From the NCBI GenBank assembly GCA_031546815.1, contig JAVBJV010000035.1:1-45107 (forward strand): a DNA stretch of 45,107 bases. Reading direction: 5' to 3'. The notes below the pieces were generated by a model. It ran no database searches. It saw only the letters and a program-made list of their open reading frames with translations, and had not been told where the DNA came from. Below, one piece after another: positions 1 to 7,308 of the stretch (its first letter is position 1; each line of letters starts with the position of its first letter). Position numbers and translations under genes: made by a program. Source of the stretch: JAVBJV01 sp031546815. Lineage in GTDB: Bacteria > Pseudomonadota > Alphaproteobacteria > Acetobacterales > Acetobacteraceae.

Positions 1-204
1 AATCAAATCCCCGTTTTTATCGTCCCTGATATCCAAGAGAAACGCGATGCGGTCATCACGCCCCGGCTCCATATCTGGAGTGACCGCATCATCTACCAGC
101 CTGACCATCTGGATAGCTTTCTGCTCGCTTGTGCTGGGCCATCGCGCCAGATACACAACACCTTCTCGTTCGTTGTCGAACGCCGCCAATTCAACGTGAT
201 TCAT
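1..204 (-). CDS. Hypothetical phage protein, truncated at window edge
   Basis: An open frame of 68 codons runs from an ATG at 204 to the window edge without a stop. It begins 2 nt after the stop of the GapR-like gene, so it is the next cistron of the same operon. The visible part begins MNHVELAAFDNEREGVVYL and is acidic, with no motif I recognise. The tight spacing and codon use like its neighbours support a real gene; its function is unknown. Confidence 0.7.
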   Translation of the reverse strand, partial: MNHVELAAFDNEREGVVYLARWPSTSEQKAIQMVRLVDDAVTPDMEPGRDDRIAFLLDIRDDKNGDLI

Positions 205-206
205 CT

Positions 207-503
207 TCACATCCCCAACGCATGGCGGTAGACGTCGAGCAGGGATTCCTGTTCTTCCACGTCGTTCGGTTCCTGCTTGCGGATTTTAATGAGCTGCCGC
301 AGCACTTTCACATCGAACCCGGCTGACTTTGCTTCGGCGTAGATGTCCGAGATATCGCCGGACAGCGCCTTGCGTTCGTCTTCCAGACGTTCGATACGCT
401 CCACAATGCTGCGCAGCCGGTCGGCGGATGAGCCTCCGATTTCGCGATGTTCGGTGCCGTCGAAGCGCGGCTCGTCGCCGCTGTTGTGTCCGATGTCAGT
501 CAT
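207..503 (-). CDS. GapR-like DUF2312 DNA-binding protein
   Basis: This 98-residue protein matches the DUF2312 family: a short variable N-terminus, then a core with DRLRSIVERIERLEDERKAL, a DIYAEAKSAGFDVKVLR stretch (about residues 53-69) and an EQESLLDVYRHALGM end. GapR of Caulobacter is a small nucleoid protein that binds overtwisted DNA and helps topoisomerases during replication and transcription. The family is largely alphaproteobacterial. This copy sits in a phage early operon, overlapping the ribbon-helix-helix gene upstream by 8 nt, so it may manage supercoiling ahead of phage forks or alter host nucleoid behaviour (inference). Family assignment is firm; the phage role is not known. Confidence 0.92.
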   Translation of the reverse strand: MTDIGHNSGDEPRFDGTEHREIGGSSADRLRSIVERIERLEDERKALSGDISDIYAEAKSAGFDVKVLRQLIKIRKQEPNDVEEQESLLDVYRHALGM

Positions 504-726
504 GATTTACCCCCGCCCATTTCAGTGCGGCTACGCGGAGTGACGACGCAAGCGGACCGCTTCGGCTTGCGTCTGTCAGTGCCACTAATTTCGCTAGTGT
601 GATTCCACGTCCACCGGCCATCGCCGACAACGCCGACCAGAATTCCGGTTCCAGCGCCACCGATGTGCGATGGCCGTCGATTGTGAAGGATTTCTTGAGC
701 AGGCTTGTTTTAATTTCGGGGGTCAT
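496..726 (-). CDS. Ribbon-helix-helix domain protein
   Basis: This 76-residue protein has the RHH_4-type pattern: KKSFTIDGHRTSVALEPEFW (beta strand, then helix), followed by GITLAKLVALTD and SSLRVAALKWA helices. Such proteins dimerise and bind operator DNA through the N-terminal strand; some act as antitoxins. No partner toxin is visible beside it, so a regulatory role is more likely. Its ATG overlaps the stop of the ATPase gene upstream (ATGA), suggesting translational coupling. Confidence 0.8.
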   Translation of the reverse strand: MTPEIKTSLLKKSFTIDGHRTSVALEPEFWSALSAMAGGRGITLAKLVALTDASRSGPLASSLRVAALKWAGVNHD

Positions 727-1691
727 GCCGCCACCTCATCATCGATTTCCACTGCACCCGGTTCTGCCGGGCCGCCAAAGCTCTCAAGCGCCGCATCGAT
801 CTCGCCCATCGCCACGGCGTTCATGTCGGCGGCAATCGGACGGCCTGCTTCACGCGCTTTTTCGACGGCGCGCAGCCACTGGTCGCGTACCTTCTCGGCG
901 TCCCCGATGCACGCCACAGCGGTGAGTTTTTTGCGTAGTGCGAGCATCGGTGACGGCTCGTGCGATGGCTGCGATGCAGCGGCCACACCACCCGCCGCCC
1001 ATGCGCGCAACGCAGAACCCGCATCTTCACCGATTGGGCGGTCCTCCGGGAACATGCTGAGATGCTGGTCCTGAATTCTTTTCGCCAGGGCGTAGTTCGG
1101 CATTCCGGGGCGATCCGGGGTGAGGGTGAACGACGCTGTCATCTCATACATGAATCGCTTCTCGCAGATTGGCATCCAGCCGAGCGGACGGACCTGCGTC
1201 CTGCCGCCTTCGCGCACGACCTCGATCTTCTCATCTGCGCGCAGGCAGAAAATCAGATGCGCGCGCATTTGCAGCAGACCGTTCATCAACTTCTTGTGCG
1301 CGAGTTTCGGGTCTTTCCAATTTCCGGGCGATTTCACGCCCATCTCGGCAAGCTCGCTTGCCCAGTCGAGAATCCCGCCTTCGCCGTCGTATTCATGTGA
1401 GAAGCTATCGATGATGACGACCGACGCGCCCGCCTGTTCAGCAGCCCGAATTGCTTCGAGAAAATTAGCCGGACGGAAGGGCGGCCGCATGTCTGCATGC
1501 AGGAAGTCGAACAGATCCGCGTAGTGCAGGCCGCGCCGCGCTTCGGTGTCGATCATGGCGATCTTGCCGCCGCCCGCGAGGCCCTTCGCCAGTCGCAGCG
1601 CGGAGAACGTTTTTCCGGAACCGGAAGCCCCGGCCAGACCGATCAACAGGCTGACCCGGTCGCGGACGGCGGGGCGAAAACTGAATGTCAT
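723..1691 (-). CDS. Sak4-like RecA-fold ATPase (recombinase)
   Basis: This 322-residue protein has a Walker A motif GASGSGKT at residues 21-28 and a Walker B strand VVIIDS at 91-96, in the AAA_24 'phage nucleotide-binding protein' arrangement. Phage proteins of this type (Sak4 group) are distant RecA/Rad51 relatives that promote single-strand annealing, typically with a cognate SSB. The gene directly upstream encodes a PD-(D/E)XK exonuclease and overlaps it by 4 nt (ATGA), the expected exonuclease-annealase pairing. A phage SSB lies in the right early operon at 10641. The C-terminal end is acidic (EIDDEVAA). Role in strand annealing is inferred from family and context. Confidence 0.78.
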   Translation of the reverse strand: MTFSFRPAVRDRVSLLIGLAGASGSGKTFSALRLAKGLAGGGKIAMIDTEARRGLHYADLFDFLHADMRPPFRPANFLEAIRAAEQAGASVVIIDSFSHEYDGEGGILDWASELAEMGVKSPGNWKDPKLAHKKLMNGLLQMRAHLIFCLRADEKIEVVREGGRTQVRPLGWMPICEKRFMYEMTASFTLTPDRPGMPNYALAKRIQDQHLSMFPEDRPIGEDAGSALRAWAAGGVAAASQPSHEPSPMLALRKKLTAVACIGDAEKVRDQWLRAVEKAREAGRPIAADMNAVAMGEIDAALESFGGPAEPGAVEIDDEVAA

Positions 1692-2548
1692 TGACGCATT
1701 TCCTGTTCTTCAAATTCCATGTGCGCCCACGTCGGCGCGTTGACGTGGCAAACGCGGTCCGGATAGCCGGGCCATTCGCCACGCGTCAGGCAGTCGCTCC
1801 AGAGGTGCAGAGCGCGTTGCAGGCGCGCATGTGCCAGCGCCTCGGCATCCGGGGCCATCTGCACGATGGACAGCGCAAACGGGTAGACGGTTTCCAGCAC
1901 GATGAAGCGAAAACCGGCCGGGCGAACGCCGCGCACGACTTCCGAGCCTCGCATGTAGAGTGCCGCCTGCAGGTCGTAGCCCGAGGCGAACAGCTTCCGC
2001 GACCACGCGTCGGGGTGCGCGGACTGACTGGTGGTCTTCAGGTCATACAGCGGCGCGCGTGGGTCGTGCGGCAACCAGTCGATCCGCGATCGGCACCAGA
2101 CGGGGCCGTCCTGCCAGAGCATCGTTGCTTCCGGCCGACCGGCATCCATGTCGGCGGCGATTTCGTGCTGACGGATTTGCGTCAGGGCCGCGTCCGCGCA
2201 TGCCTGTAATTCAGCGTGACGGGCGACAAGAATCGGAATTGCGCCAAATGCACGAGCTTCGTCACGTTCAGTTTGCGCCGCTTTCGTCCGCCAATCGGGC
2301 GCGTCGATGACGTGAACGTGCACGTCATCACCGAGCACCAGCCCGTGCAGGATCGTGCCTTCTTCCATCGCCGCGCTCGGCGTGACTGGTACGCGATCCG
2401 GCGTCAGGCGCGGGTGCGCCAGCATCGCGTGCTGCGGCGACTGACTGAGTAACTTGCGTGCGACGCCGGAAGACAGCGACGGGGCCGGGCACGGGTCCGC
2501 GTGGTATTCGGCGGGCGGCATGTCGGGGATGAGGCTGCTCTGATTCAT
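1688..2548 (-). CDS. PD-(D/E)XK exonuclease (RecB/RecE-like)
   Basis: The 286-residue protein carries the nuclease signature: GTILHGLVLG (about 65-73), RIDWLP with a candidate metal-binding Asp157, YDLKTT with Asp169 and Lys171, and a Gln-containing helix DLQAALYMRG (192-201). It resembles exonuclease VIII-type phage nucleases that resect DNA ends for annealing. I start at the ATG at 2548 because it overlaps the upstream stop (ATGA); a 40-residue upstream extension in the same frame has atypical composition and would overlap the neighbour heavily. It pairs with the Sak4-like gene downstream. Confidence 0.85.
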   Translation of the reverse strand: MNQSSLIPDMPPAEYHADPCPAPSLSSGVARKLLSQSPQHAMLAHPRLTPDRVPVTPSAAMEEGTILHGLVLGDDVHVHVIDAPDWRTKAAQTERDEARAFGAIPILVARHAELQACADAALTQIRQHEIAADMDAGRPEATMLWQDGPVWCRSRIDWLPHDPRAPLYDLKTTSQSAHPDAWSRKLFASGYDLQAALYMRGSEVVRGVRPAGFRFIVLETVYPFALSIVQMAPDAEALAHARLQRALHLWSDCLTRGEWPGYPDRVCHVNAPTWAHMEFEEQEMRQ

Positions 2549-3645
2549 GTCTGTTGCCCAATCGCCGCGTACTCTGCACCGGTCATTCCGAACGTGCTGG
2601 CTACAGCGTTCAGGGCGGTCAGTTCCTGCGGTTCGCCAAGCGCCCCGTCCGGCAGCATTGGCCTGCATTCAGGATGCGGACGCAGAAAATAATGCTTGAA
2701 AGATCCGTCCGGTTCTGCGGTCGAATTGATGACTTCGAGAATGAGAATGTCGCTGTCCAGATCGCGCTTTTTACGATAAAGCGTCCCGCGCGCATCATCG
2801 TGATCGATGATCTCCGGCAGGCTGTCTTTCACGTAAGCCGCTGCGCCGCAGATCTCCTCTCCTGATTTATACTGATCGATCATAACGCGGCGGATTTCGG
2901 CGTTTTGCTCTGCTTCGATTTTTTCAACGGTGATTTCGTCCGGACGCATGACAACGTATTCCGGGACTCGGACGCCATGCACAGCATAAATTGACCACCC
3001 GTCGGGATAGCCGACAGCAGGTCCGGCCAGGCTGTGCAAGCGCCCCTGATCGTCCCGGCCAAGAACATTGTGCCGTTCCGAAACAAAGCAGATTTTTTCG
3101 CATGGAATCGCCCACCCAGCGCTAAGCACCAGTTCACGTAAACCCTTGAGTTTCTCCGTTTCTTCGGAGAGATCGCAGGCCTCCTGGAAGAAGGTATAAA
3201 AACCGATCCAATTTGCGTCGTGCTGCCCATAGACGCTGTCCCAGACGCTGGCCCCGACGCTGTCCCTGACGCTGGCCCCGACGCTGTCCCAGACGCTGGC
3301 CCCGACGCTGCCCCTGACGCTGTCCCAGACGCTGTCCCAGACGCTGTCCCAGACGCTGGCCCTGACGCTGTCCCAGACGCTGGCCCTGACGCTGCCCCTG
3401 ACGCTGTCCCTGAATTTCTTATCGAGCAGGATCAACCGCGTCAGGGCCTGGCTGAGCGGCGATCCGCACCAGATAATCTGTTCCGGGTGCCGCAGGCCGG
3501 CCATTTCGTACATACAGCGGATCGCAGCTTCTGCACGTGGACGATCTGCCGGGTCCGTGCATAATCCTACGCGAGTCCACTTTTCGATGAATTCGTTGAA
3601 ACGCGCGATCTGTTCTGGTGTCAGTTTTTCAATTTTCTTTTCCAT
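2545..3645 (-). CDS. DUF6745-like protein with SVxx tetrapeptide repeats
   Basis: The 366-residue protein has an N-terminal helical segment (EKLTPEQIARFNEFIEKW), then about 60 residues made of 15 SVxx tetrapeptides (SVWD, SVRA, SVGA, SVRG). A globular part with LHSLAGPAVGYPDGWSIYAV and HGVRVPEYVV follows, which I recognise as DUF6745-like. Many relatives carry similar SVWD repeats. The function is unknown. I start at the ATG at 3645, where it shares one base with the upstream stop (TGATG). It sits between small membrane proteins and the recombination pair. Periodicity of four is unusual; a solenoid or beta-structured region is possible but unproven. Confidence 0.75.
   Translation of the reverse strand: MEKKIEKLTPEQIARFNEFIEKWTRVGLCTDPADRPRAEAAIRCMYEMAGLRHPEQIIWCGSPLSQALTRLILLDKKFRDSVRGSVRASVWDSVRASVWDSVWDSVWDSVRGSVGASVWDSVGASVRDSVGASVWDSVYGQHDANWIGFYTFFQEACDLSEETEKLKGLRELVLSAGWAIPCEKICFVSERHNVLGRDDQGRLHSLAGPAVGYPDGWSIYAVHGVRVPEYVVMRPDEITVEKIEAEQNAEIRRVMIDQYKSGEEICGAAAYVKDSLPEIIDHDDARGTLYRKKRDLDSDILILEVINSTAEPDGSFKHYFLRPHPECRPMLPDGALGEPQELTALNAVASTFGMTGAEYAAIGQQT
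3231..3410 (-). repeat. 15 x 12-bp tandem repeat coding SVxx units
   Basis: Plus-strand units such as GACGCTGTCCCA and GACGCTGGCCCC repeat without gaps for 180 bp. Every unit keeps the frame of the minus-strand DUF6745-like gene, each coding Ser-Val-x-x. Variation is concentrated in the two x codons, so the array is probably prone to expansion and contraction in 12-bp steps without breaking the gene. Confidence 0.9.
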
Positions 3646-3974
3646 CAGTCGATCACCCGGCGCGGTTCGCGCGCGTCCGTCCATTCCTGTTGAATGTGAA
3701 ACCGGTAATTTCCCGGCGGAAGCGCGACGGGCGCATGCTCTTGATGTGTAAGAGACACCGGCGCATCGCCGGACACGCCGATATATCCGGACCCGGTTCC
3801 ATCATCGCGAAAGAACGCAACGCGGTTTGAAAAGATGCTGTGGTGATGGCCGGTGGCTTCGCCCAGCGCCAACGTGGCGCGTCCGTTTTCGGGTGCGGTC
3901 AGTGTGATATCGGACGGGATGGCGTCGATGCCGATGATGATAACGTCGCCTTGGCGCGCGATGAATTTAGACAT
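3645..3974 (-). CDS. Hypothetical phage protein with GHHHS motif
   Basis: This 109-residue protein begins MSKFIARQGDVIIIG and contains GEATGHHHSI, an LTHQEHAPVALPPG stretch and a basic tail. From memory, relatives often sit beside DUF6745 genes, as here. The start at 3974 is chosen because an AAGGA Shine-Dalgarno lies 7-8 nt upstream; a TTG 15 nt earlier falls inside that site. The histidine-rich motif and the repeated His-Glu-His could bind metal, but no function is established. Confidence 0.75.
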   Translation of the reverse strand: MSKFIARQGDVIIIGIDAIPSDITLTAPENGRATLALGEATGHHHSIFSNRVAFFRDDGTGSGYIGVSGDAPVSLTHQEHAPVALPPGNYRFHIQQEWTDAREPRRVID

Positions 3975-3985
3975 GAGGTTTTCCT

Positions 3986-4111
3986 TCAACTATTAAAAAA
4001 CAGAACGAGCGCCGCGACTGCGTTGAGCGCGAGCAGACCGGCGATGATGGGGGCGACGTGCGCGATGCGATTCCGGATGCGCGATATGCGGCGGTGGGTG
4101 CGGGCGATCAT
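3986..4111 (-). CDS. 41-residue single-span membrane protein
   Basis: Direct reading gives an ATG at 4111 and a TGA at 3988-3986. The product has a very basic N-terminus (RTHRRISRIRNRIAH) followed by one hydrophobic helix (APIIAGLLALNAVAALVLFF). Its start overlaps the stop of the upstream gene (ATGA) and the Shine-Dalgarno of the next gene lies across its end, so it fits exactly between them. The positive-inside rule predicts the N-terminus in the cytoplasm. Function unknown. Confidence 0.6.
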   Translation of the reverse strand: MIARTHRRISRIRNRIAHVAPIIAGLLALNAVAALVLFFNS

Positions 4112-4407
4112 GGCGTCACCAGCATCGCGGCGGTCGCCACCAGCAGCACTGCGCCAACGGCCCCGAGAGCCATCTCGGCCAAGACCGCGCGGCGCTTCTG
4201 CCAGCGGTGACGGCGGGCGACGGCAGCGATATCGGCTGCGATCTCACGGCCGGTGATCGTCTGCCCCCACCGACCGAGGACGCGACGTTTGTCGCTCATG
4301 GGCCGGGCACAATTCCCGTTGTCGCTCACGGATCGCGTTTCACGAGCGACAAATTCCGGCAGTTCGGCGTCGCTGTGCAGAATGCGGATGACGGTCAGGG
4401 CGGTCAT
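4108..4407 (-). CDS. Small protein with C-terminal membrane segment
   Basis: The 99-residue product starts at the ATG at 4407, which overlaps the stop of the upstream gene (ATGA). The N-terminal two thirds is soluble and charged (EFVARETRSVSDNGN, then REIAADIAAVARRHRWQKRR) and the last 22 residues form one hydrophobic helix (LGAVGAVLLVATAAMLV). This is a tail-anchor layout. No family recognised. Confidence 0.6.
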   Translation of the reverse strand: MTALTVIRILHSDAELPEFVARETRSVSDNGNCARPMSDKRRVLGRWGQTITGREIAADIAAVARRHRWQKRRAVLAEMALGAVGAVLLVATAAMLVTP

Positions 4408-4604
4408 TGTTTCCCGCCCCTGCTTGCGGCCTTGGTCGCTGGCCTGTTGGTAGCGACCATAATCATGGTCAGGGAAAATAGGAGGCCACTGACCCAAAGC
4501 GGGCTGAAAACTTCGGCCCACGACCAGCCGATTCTGTCTGTCAGCTTCAGCGCGATAAGCGTGCCTGCCATAGACCCGATGAGCGACTTGACGATGATGT
4601 CCAT
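4404..4604 (-). CDS. Small two-span membrane protein
   Basis: This 66-residue protein has two hydrophobic stretches (VKSLIGSMAGTLIALKL and PLWVSGLLFSLTMIMVA) and a basic C-terminus (RPATKAASRGGKQ). It is cotranscribed with two other tiny membrane proteins, 2 nt after the upstream stop. The size would suit a holin or membrane-modifying early protein, but it is in the early operon, not the lysis cassette. Function unknown. Confidence 0.6.
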   Translation of the reverse strand: MDIIVKSLIGSMAGTLIALKLTDRIGWSWAEVFSPLWVSGLLFSLTMIMVATNRPATKAASRGGKQ

Positions 4605-4606
4605 GC

Positions 4607-4984
4607 TCAGCGCCCCGACACAGAGATGCGGTTCAGGTCGCAGGCGTAGTGATATGGGGCGAGGGCGGTTGCTTCGGCTTCCGCGATCTCGTCCATCGCC
4701 ACGCGCAGGCTGTCCTCGATCTCGTCGGTGATTGCCGCCGCCGCGTAGCCCAGCGCGTCATCGGCCTGATCGCCAACGCGGTTCGACGCCACGAGTTCGT
4801 CGATCTGGTGCTTGGCTTCCCGCAGCGCGTAGATCGCGCGGGCGAATACCTCGCGGTCGGCAATGTCCGGCAGGTGTTTCGCGATCTGGCGGACGGCAAA
4901 TTCGGTGGCGGCGGTGGTCATTTGCGGGCCGGGGGTGCCGAAATCGGGAGAGGGGGCCGCTGTGCTCTTGCGTTCGTATCCCAT
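4607..4984 (-). CDS. Hypothetical helical protein, first gene of left early operon
   Basis: The 125-residue protein is mostly alpha-helical and acidic (RAIYALREAKHQIDELVASN, ITDEIEDSLRVAMDEIAEAE). It is the promoter-proximal gene of the leftward operon, about 25 bp from the operator palindrome at 5011-5029. No strong Shine-Dalgarno precedes 4984; an internal ATG at 4921 (MTTAATEFAV) is an alternative start and also lacks one. Function unknown. Confidence 0.6.
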   Translation of the reverse strand: MGYERKSTAAPSPDFGTPGPQMTTAATEFAVRQIAKHLPDIADREVFARAIYALREAKHQIDELVASNRVGDQADDALGYAAAAITDEIEDSLRVAMDEIAEAEATALAPYHYACDLNRISVSGR

Positions 4985-5010
4985 GGGATTTGTGTCCGCT
5001 CAGTGATTGA

Positions 5011-5063
5011 TAAGCGTAAATTACGCTTAATCCAAGCGGAGCGTCAAGTGAAATTATCGCTTA
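5011..5063 (-). promoter_or_regulatory. Left operator sites and leftward early promoter
   Basis: Positions 5011-5029 read TAAGCGTAAATTACGCTTA, a palindrome with 9-bp arms and a single central base. A degenerate copy CAAGTGAAATTATCGCTTA lies at 5045-5063. A possible leftward promoter has -35 TTGACG (5047-5042), an 18-bp spacer and -10 TAATTT (5023-5018), so one site covers the -10 and the other the -35. The same 19-bp site recurs between cI and cro, so CI/Cro control is the natural reading. The promoter itself is a weaker call than the operator. Confidence 0.75.
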
Positions 5064-5129
5064 TTTGAGCGGCCTGCATCCCCTTGATCCGGATCGGTTA
5101 TTCGCTACGCTTTGCCTGTGGAGGGGGAA

Positions 5130-6200
5130 ATGAAGAAGAAAATCGCGTTTTGGTGTGGTGTTGCCGCAGTTGCTGGCTTTTGGGCGGCATTTCCTGCAGC
5201 AGCACAACAGCGCGACTGGGACCCTTCAGGATGGATGAGTTTGTCTGAGTCTCCGGGAGAGCCGCCATCTTGTTTATTGATGAACTGGCTTCCCAACAAT
5301 GAAGCGCTGATCTTCAAGATACTGGCTGGTGATCCGCGTATGTATATGCAGATCGTTGGTAGTGGCGACGTTCTGCCGTCCATGCGCGTTTCTTTCACAG
5401 TGGACCGCCAGCGTGCGTGGGTTATCGATGCTGTGCGCTTGCAAAATTCATCACGGTCTGTAGGCGGGTGGGCTGAGCCGTCAACGGCCACAACTTTTCT
5501 GCGCGAACTCGCTTTTGGGAACACGTTGTACGTGGATTTCAATGAAGGGCGAGGTCGGTGGCGTATCTCTCTCGCCGGGTCTATGGCGGCAACGAGGCAG
5601 TTTGCCGAGTGTGCGGGTGGACTTGAGCGCAGGGGGGCGCAAGTCCCAACGGTGCCGCGGACGGGCGTTCCGGTTATTCCGGATCGGCCAGTATCTCCAC
5701 CATCGTACTGGTTCTCCAGAGCGCAGAGTTCGGTAGATGGCGTGTCGATGTGCCTGCTGGGGACCGATATGGAAGACGGCGGCGGACTGTATTTCAAGGT
5801 CTTCGCAAACCAACCCAGGGAGGTAACGCTCCATGTGGGCAAGGCTGGAATGCCGCCTGTCATGCAGGTGTCAGCGAGAGTTGGTAATCAGCCGTCATGG
5901 AATGTGACGGTGGTGCGCCGTCAGGATTATCAGTTTGTGGCGGAGGCGCAGATTACAGGGCAGGCTGCGGCCGATTTGCTGGTGGGACTGACACGGGGCG
6001 GTTCTTTGGCCGTGCTGTTTAACGAGGGGCAGGCCGGACGATGGGAGATGTCGTTGACGGGGGCAGGGGATGCCATATCCGGGTTTGTGCAATGTGCAGG
6101 TGATCTTGAAACACAACAGAGCCCTGCGTCGCGGCAGCAGAACACACCACAGAATCAGCAGCCAAACTCAGCGGTAAAATACGATTTGTTTTGGAAATAA
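5130..6200 (+). CDS. Secreted protein with internally duplicated domain
   Basis: The 356-residue product has a basic start (MKKKIAFW), a hydrophobic stretch and an AAA-QQ signal-peptidase-like site near residue 26. Two halves resemble each other: each has a Cys near its start (SCLL / MCLL), a middle with FKI/FKV, an FNEG-GRW motif and an AECAGGLE / VQCAGDLE end. The paired cysteines suggest one disulfide per repeat in the periplasm. The start at 5130 follows a strong GGAGGGGGAA site. It stands between the left operator and cI with a lipoprotein gene 4 nt downstream, a typical place for lysogenic conversion genes. Family not recognised. Confidence 0.72.
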   Translation: MKKKIAFWCGVAAVAGFWAAFPAAAQQRDWDPSGWMSLSESPGEPPSCLLMNWLPNNEALIFKILAGDPRMYMQIVGSGDVLPSMRVSFTVDRQRAWVIDAVRLQNSSRSVGGWAEPSTATTFLRELAFGNTLYVDFNEGRGRWRISLAGSMAATRQFAECAGGLERRGAQVPTVPRTGVPVIPDRPVSPPSYWFSRAQSSVDGVSMCLLGTDMEDGGGLYFKVFANQPREVTLHVGKAGMPPVMQVSARVGNQPSWNVTVVRRQDYQFVAEAQITGQAAADLLVGLTRGGSLAVLFNEGQAGRWEMSLTGAGDAISGFVQCAGDLETQQSPASRQQNTPQNQQPNSAVKYDLFWK

Positions 6201-6204
6201 CCAC

Positions 6205-6909
6205 ATGAAAAAACTGCTCATCCTCCCGCTTCTCGCCATCCTCGCCGCCTGTGGCACGGGGCTGTTCATGGAGACGCGGATCAGCGCTGTTTCGACGGCT
6301 GAGGTTGCCTCGTTCACGCCCGGCAGTCGGGTGGTGGTGAATGTTTTCCGGCCGGATGGGCAGATGGATCAGTCCGTTGCCGGGCAGATGTTCCGGCAGA
6401 AGGTCGAGGCGGCATTGCGGGAACGCGGGTATGTGGTGGTCAACCTGCAGGGGGTGTTGTCCGGCCGCGAGCCAAATCCGCCGCCATTCGGCGTTGCCGT
6501 CGTCCTTGGTGGCACCAGCAGCCAGACTGTCACACGCACAGGTATGATGCCGACCTATGGTGTTACCAGTGTGGATACAACGGTGACCGGCAGTGTGATC
6601 GGGGGGAATTTCTACGGGCGGGCACGCCAAACCCCGAATTACGGGATGACCGGGCTGACGCCGTGGACGCGGCAGGAGCAGGTGCATGGCCGCCGGAGCG
6701 CAATGGTGATTGGTAGAGTGACGTGGGATGCCGCGCGCCCTGGACTCGTTGCCGGTTTTAGCCCGCTTTACCAGGCAGAGGCGAGGGGAGACGACGTTTG
6801 CGGCAATCAGGCCGTGGCCGCAGCATCCACCGTCGAGGGGTTCTTCAAGGTCTTCCCGCAGGGCGGCACGACGACGGTTCTGGGGCGGGCGACGTTCGAT
6901 TGTAATTGA
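6205..6909 (+). CDS. Putative phage-encoded lipoprotein
   Basis: The 234-residue protein starts MKKLLILPLLAILAAC, a lipoprotein signal peptide with lipobox LAAC (Cys16). The mature part includes a GSRVVVNVFRPDGQ segment, a predicted helix AGQMFRQKVEAALRERGYVV and a Gly/Thr-rich central region, reminiscent of outer-membrane-associated DUF4136-type lipoproteins, but the match is weak. It is cotranscribed with the secreted protein upstream (4-nt gap). Prophage lipoproteins in this position often change surface properties or block superinfection; that is inference here. Confidence 0.7.
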   Translation: MKKLLILPLLAILAACGTGLFMETRISAVSTAEVASFTPGSRVVVNVFRPDGQMDQSVAGQMFRQKVEAALRERGYVVVNLQGVLSGREPNPPPFGVAVVLGGTSSQTVTRTGMMPTYGVTSVDTTVTGSVIGGNFYGRARQTPNYGMTGLTPWTRQEQVHGRRSAMVIGRVTWDAARPGLVAGFSPLYQAEARGDDVCGNQAVAAASTVEGFFKVFPQGGTTTVLGRATFDCN

Positions 6910-6912
6910 GGG

Positions 6913-7305
6913 TTAGCCGAGGCGCTTTTTTAGGTGTGATGCCACGAAGCCTGTGAAGCCGCCAAAGATAAGGCCTCGTATCTGGGATATCTGCGTCTCT
7001 TCAAGAAAATGCCACTTGGTAGGCGTTACAATGTGCCAAAACCACACCAGCACAGTGACCATGATGCATAGGCCGATGATTTTCAAAAAATCGCGTGCAA
7101 TTTCTTCAAAGCTGTCACGAAATCTTTCTCGTCGGCCATGGTCATTAGCTGCGGCCTCTTCTTCGCGCAGTTCTTTTGCGGAAAGGCCTCGCGTAAGAGA
7201 TGATGCTTCTTCCCGTCCGAGTGCAATTTCTGCCGAATTTGGGTCAGACCCATTTCCGTTTCCCTCAGCAGCGATGGGAATATCTTGTCGATCGGGTTGG
7301 TCCAA
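6913..7305 (-). CDS. Membrane protein, candidate toxin partner of Panacea protein
   Basis: The 130-residue product begins at a TTG (7305), 3 nt after the stop of the Panacea gene; no in-frame ATG exists before the membrane segment. The N-terminal half is polar and acidic, then come a hydrophobic helix (IIGLCIMVTVLVWFWHIV, about residues 75-92) and a second weaker one (GLIFGGFTGFVASHL) with a basic end KKRLG. The position directly after a Panacea/DUF4065 gene fits a PanAT-type toxin that acts on the membrane. Neither its toxicity nor its family is shown by sequence alone. Confidence 0.6.
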   Translation of the reverse strand: MDQPDRQDIPIAAEGNGNGSDPNSAEIALGREEASSLTRGLSAKELREEEAAANDHGRRERFRDSFEEIARDFLKIIGLCIMVTVLVWFWHIVTPTKWHFLEETQISQIRGLIFGGFTGFVASHLKKRLG

Positions 7306-7308
7306 GAT

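Noticed and set aside
3231..3410. Possible CRISPR array from regular repeats
   Set aside because: Units are 12 bp without spacers and remain in frame with a gene.
3220..3564. Plus-strand frame coding PDAVPDAG repeats
   Set aside because: It is only the complement of the 12-bp repeat of the DUF6745-like gene on the other strand.
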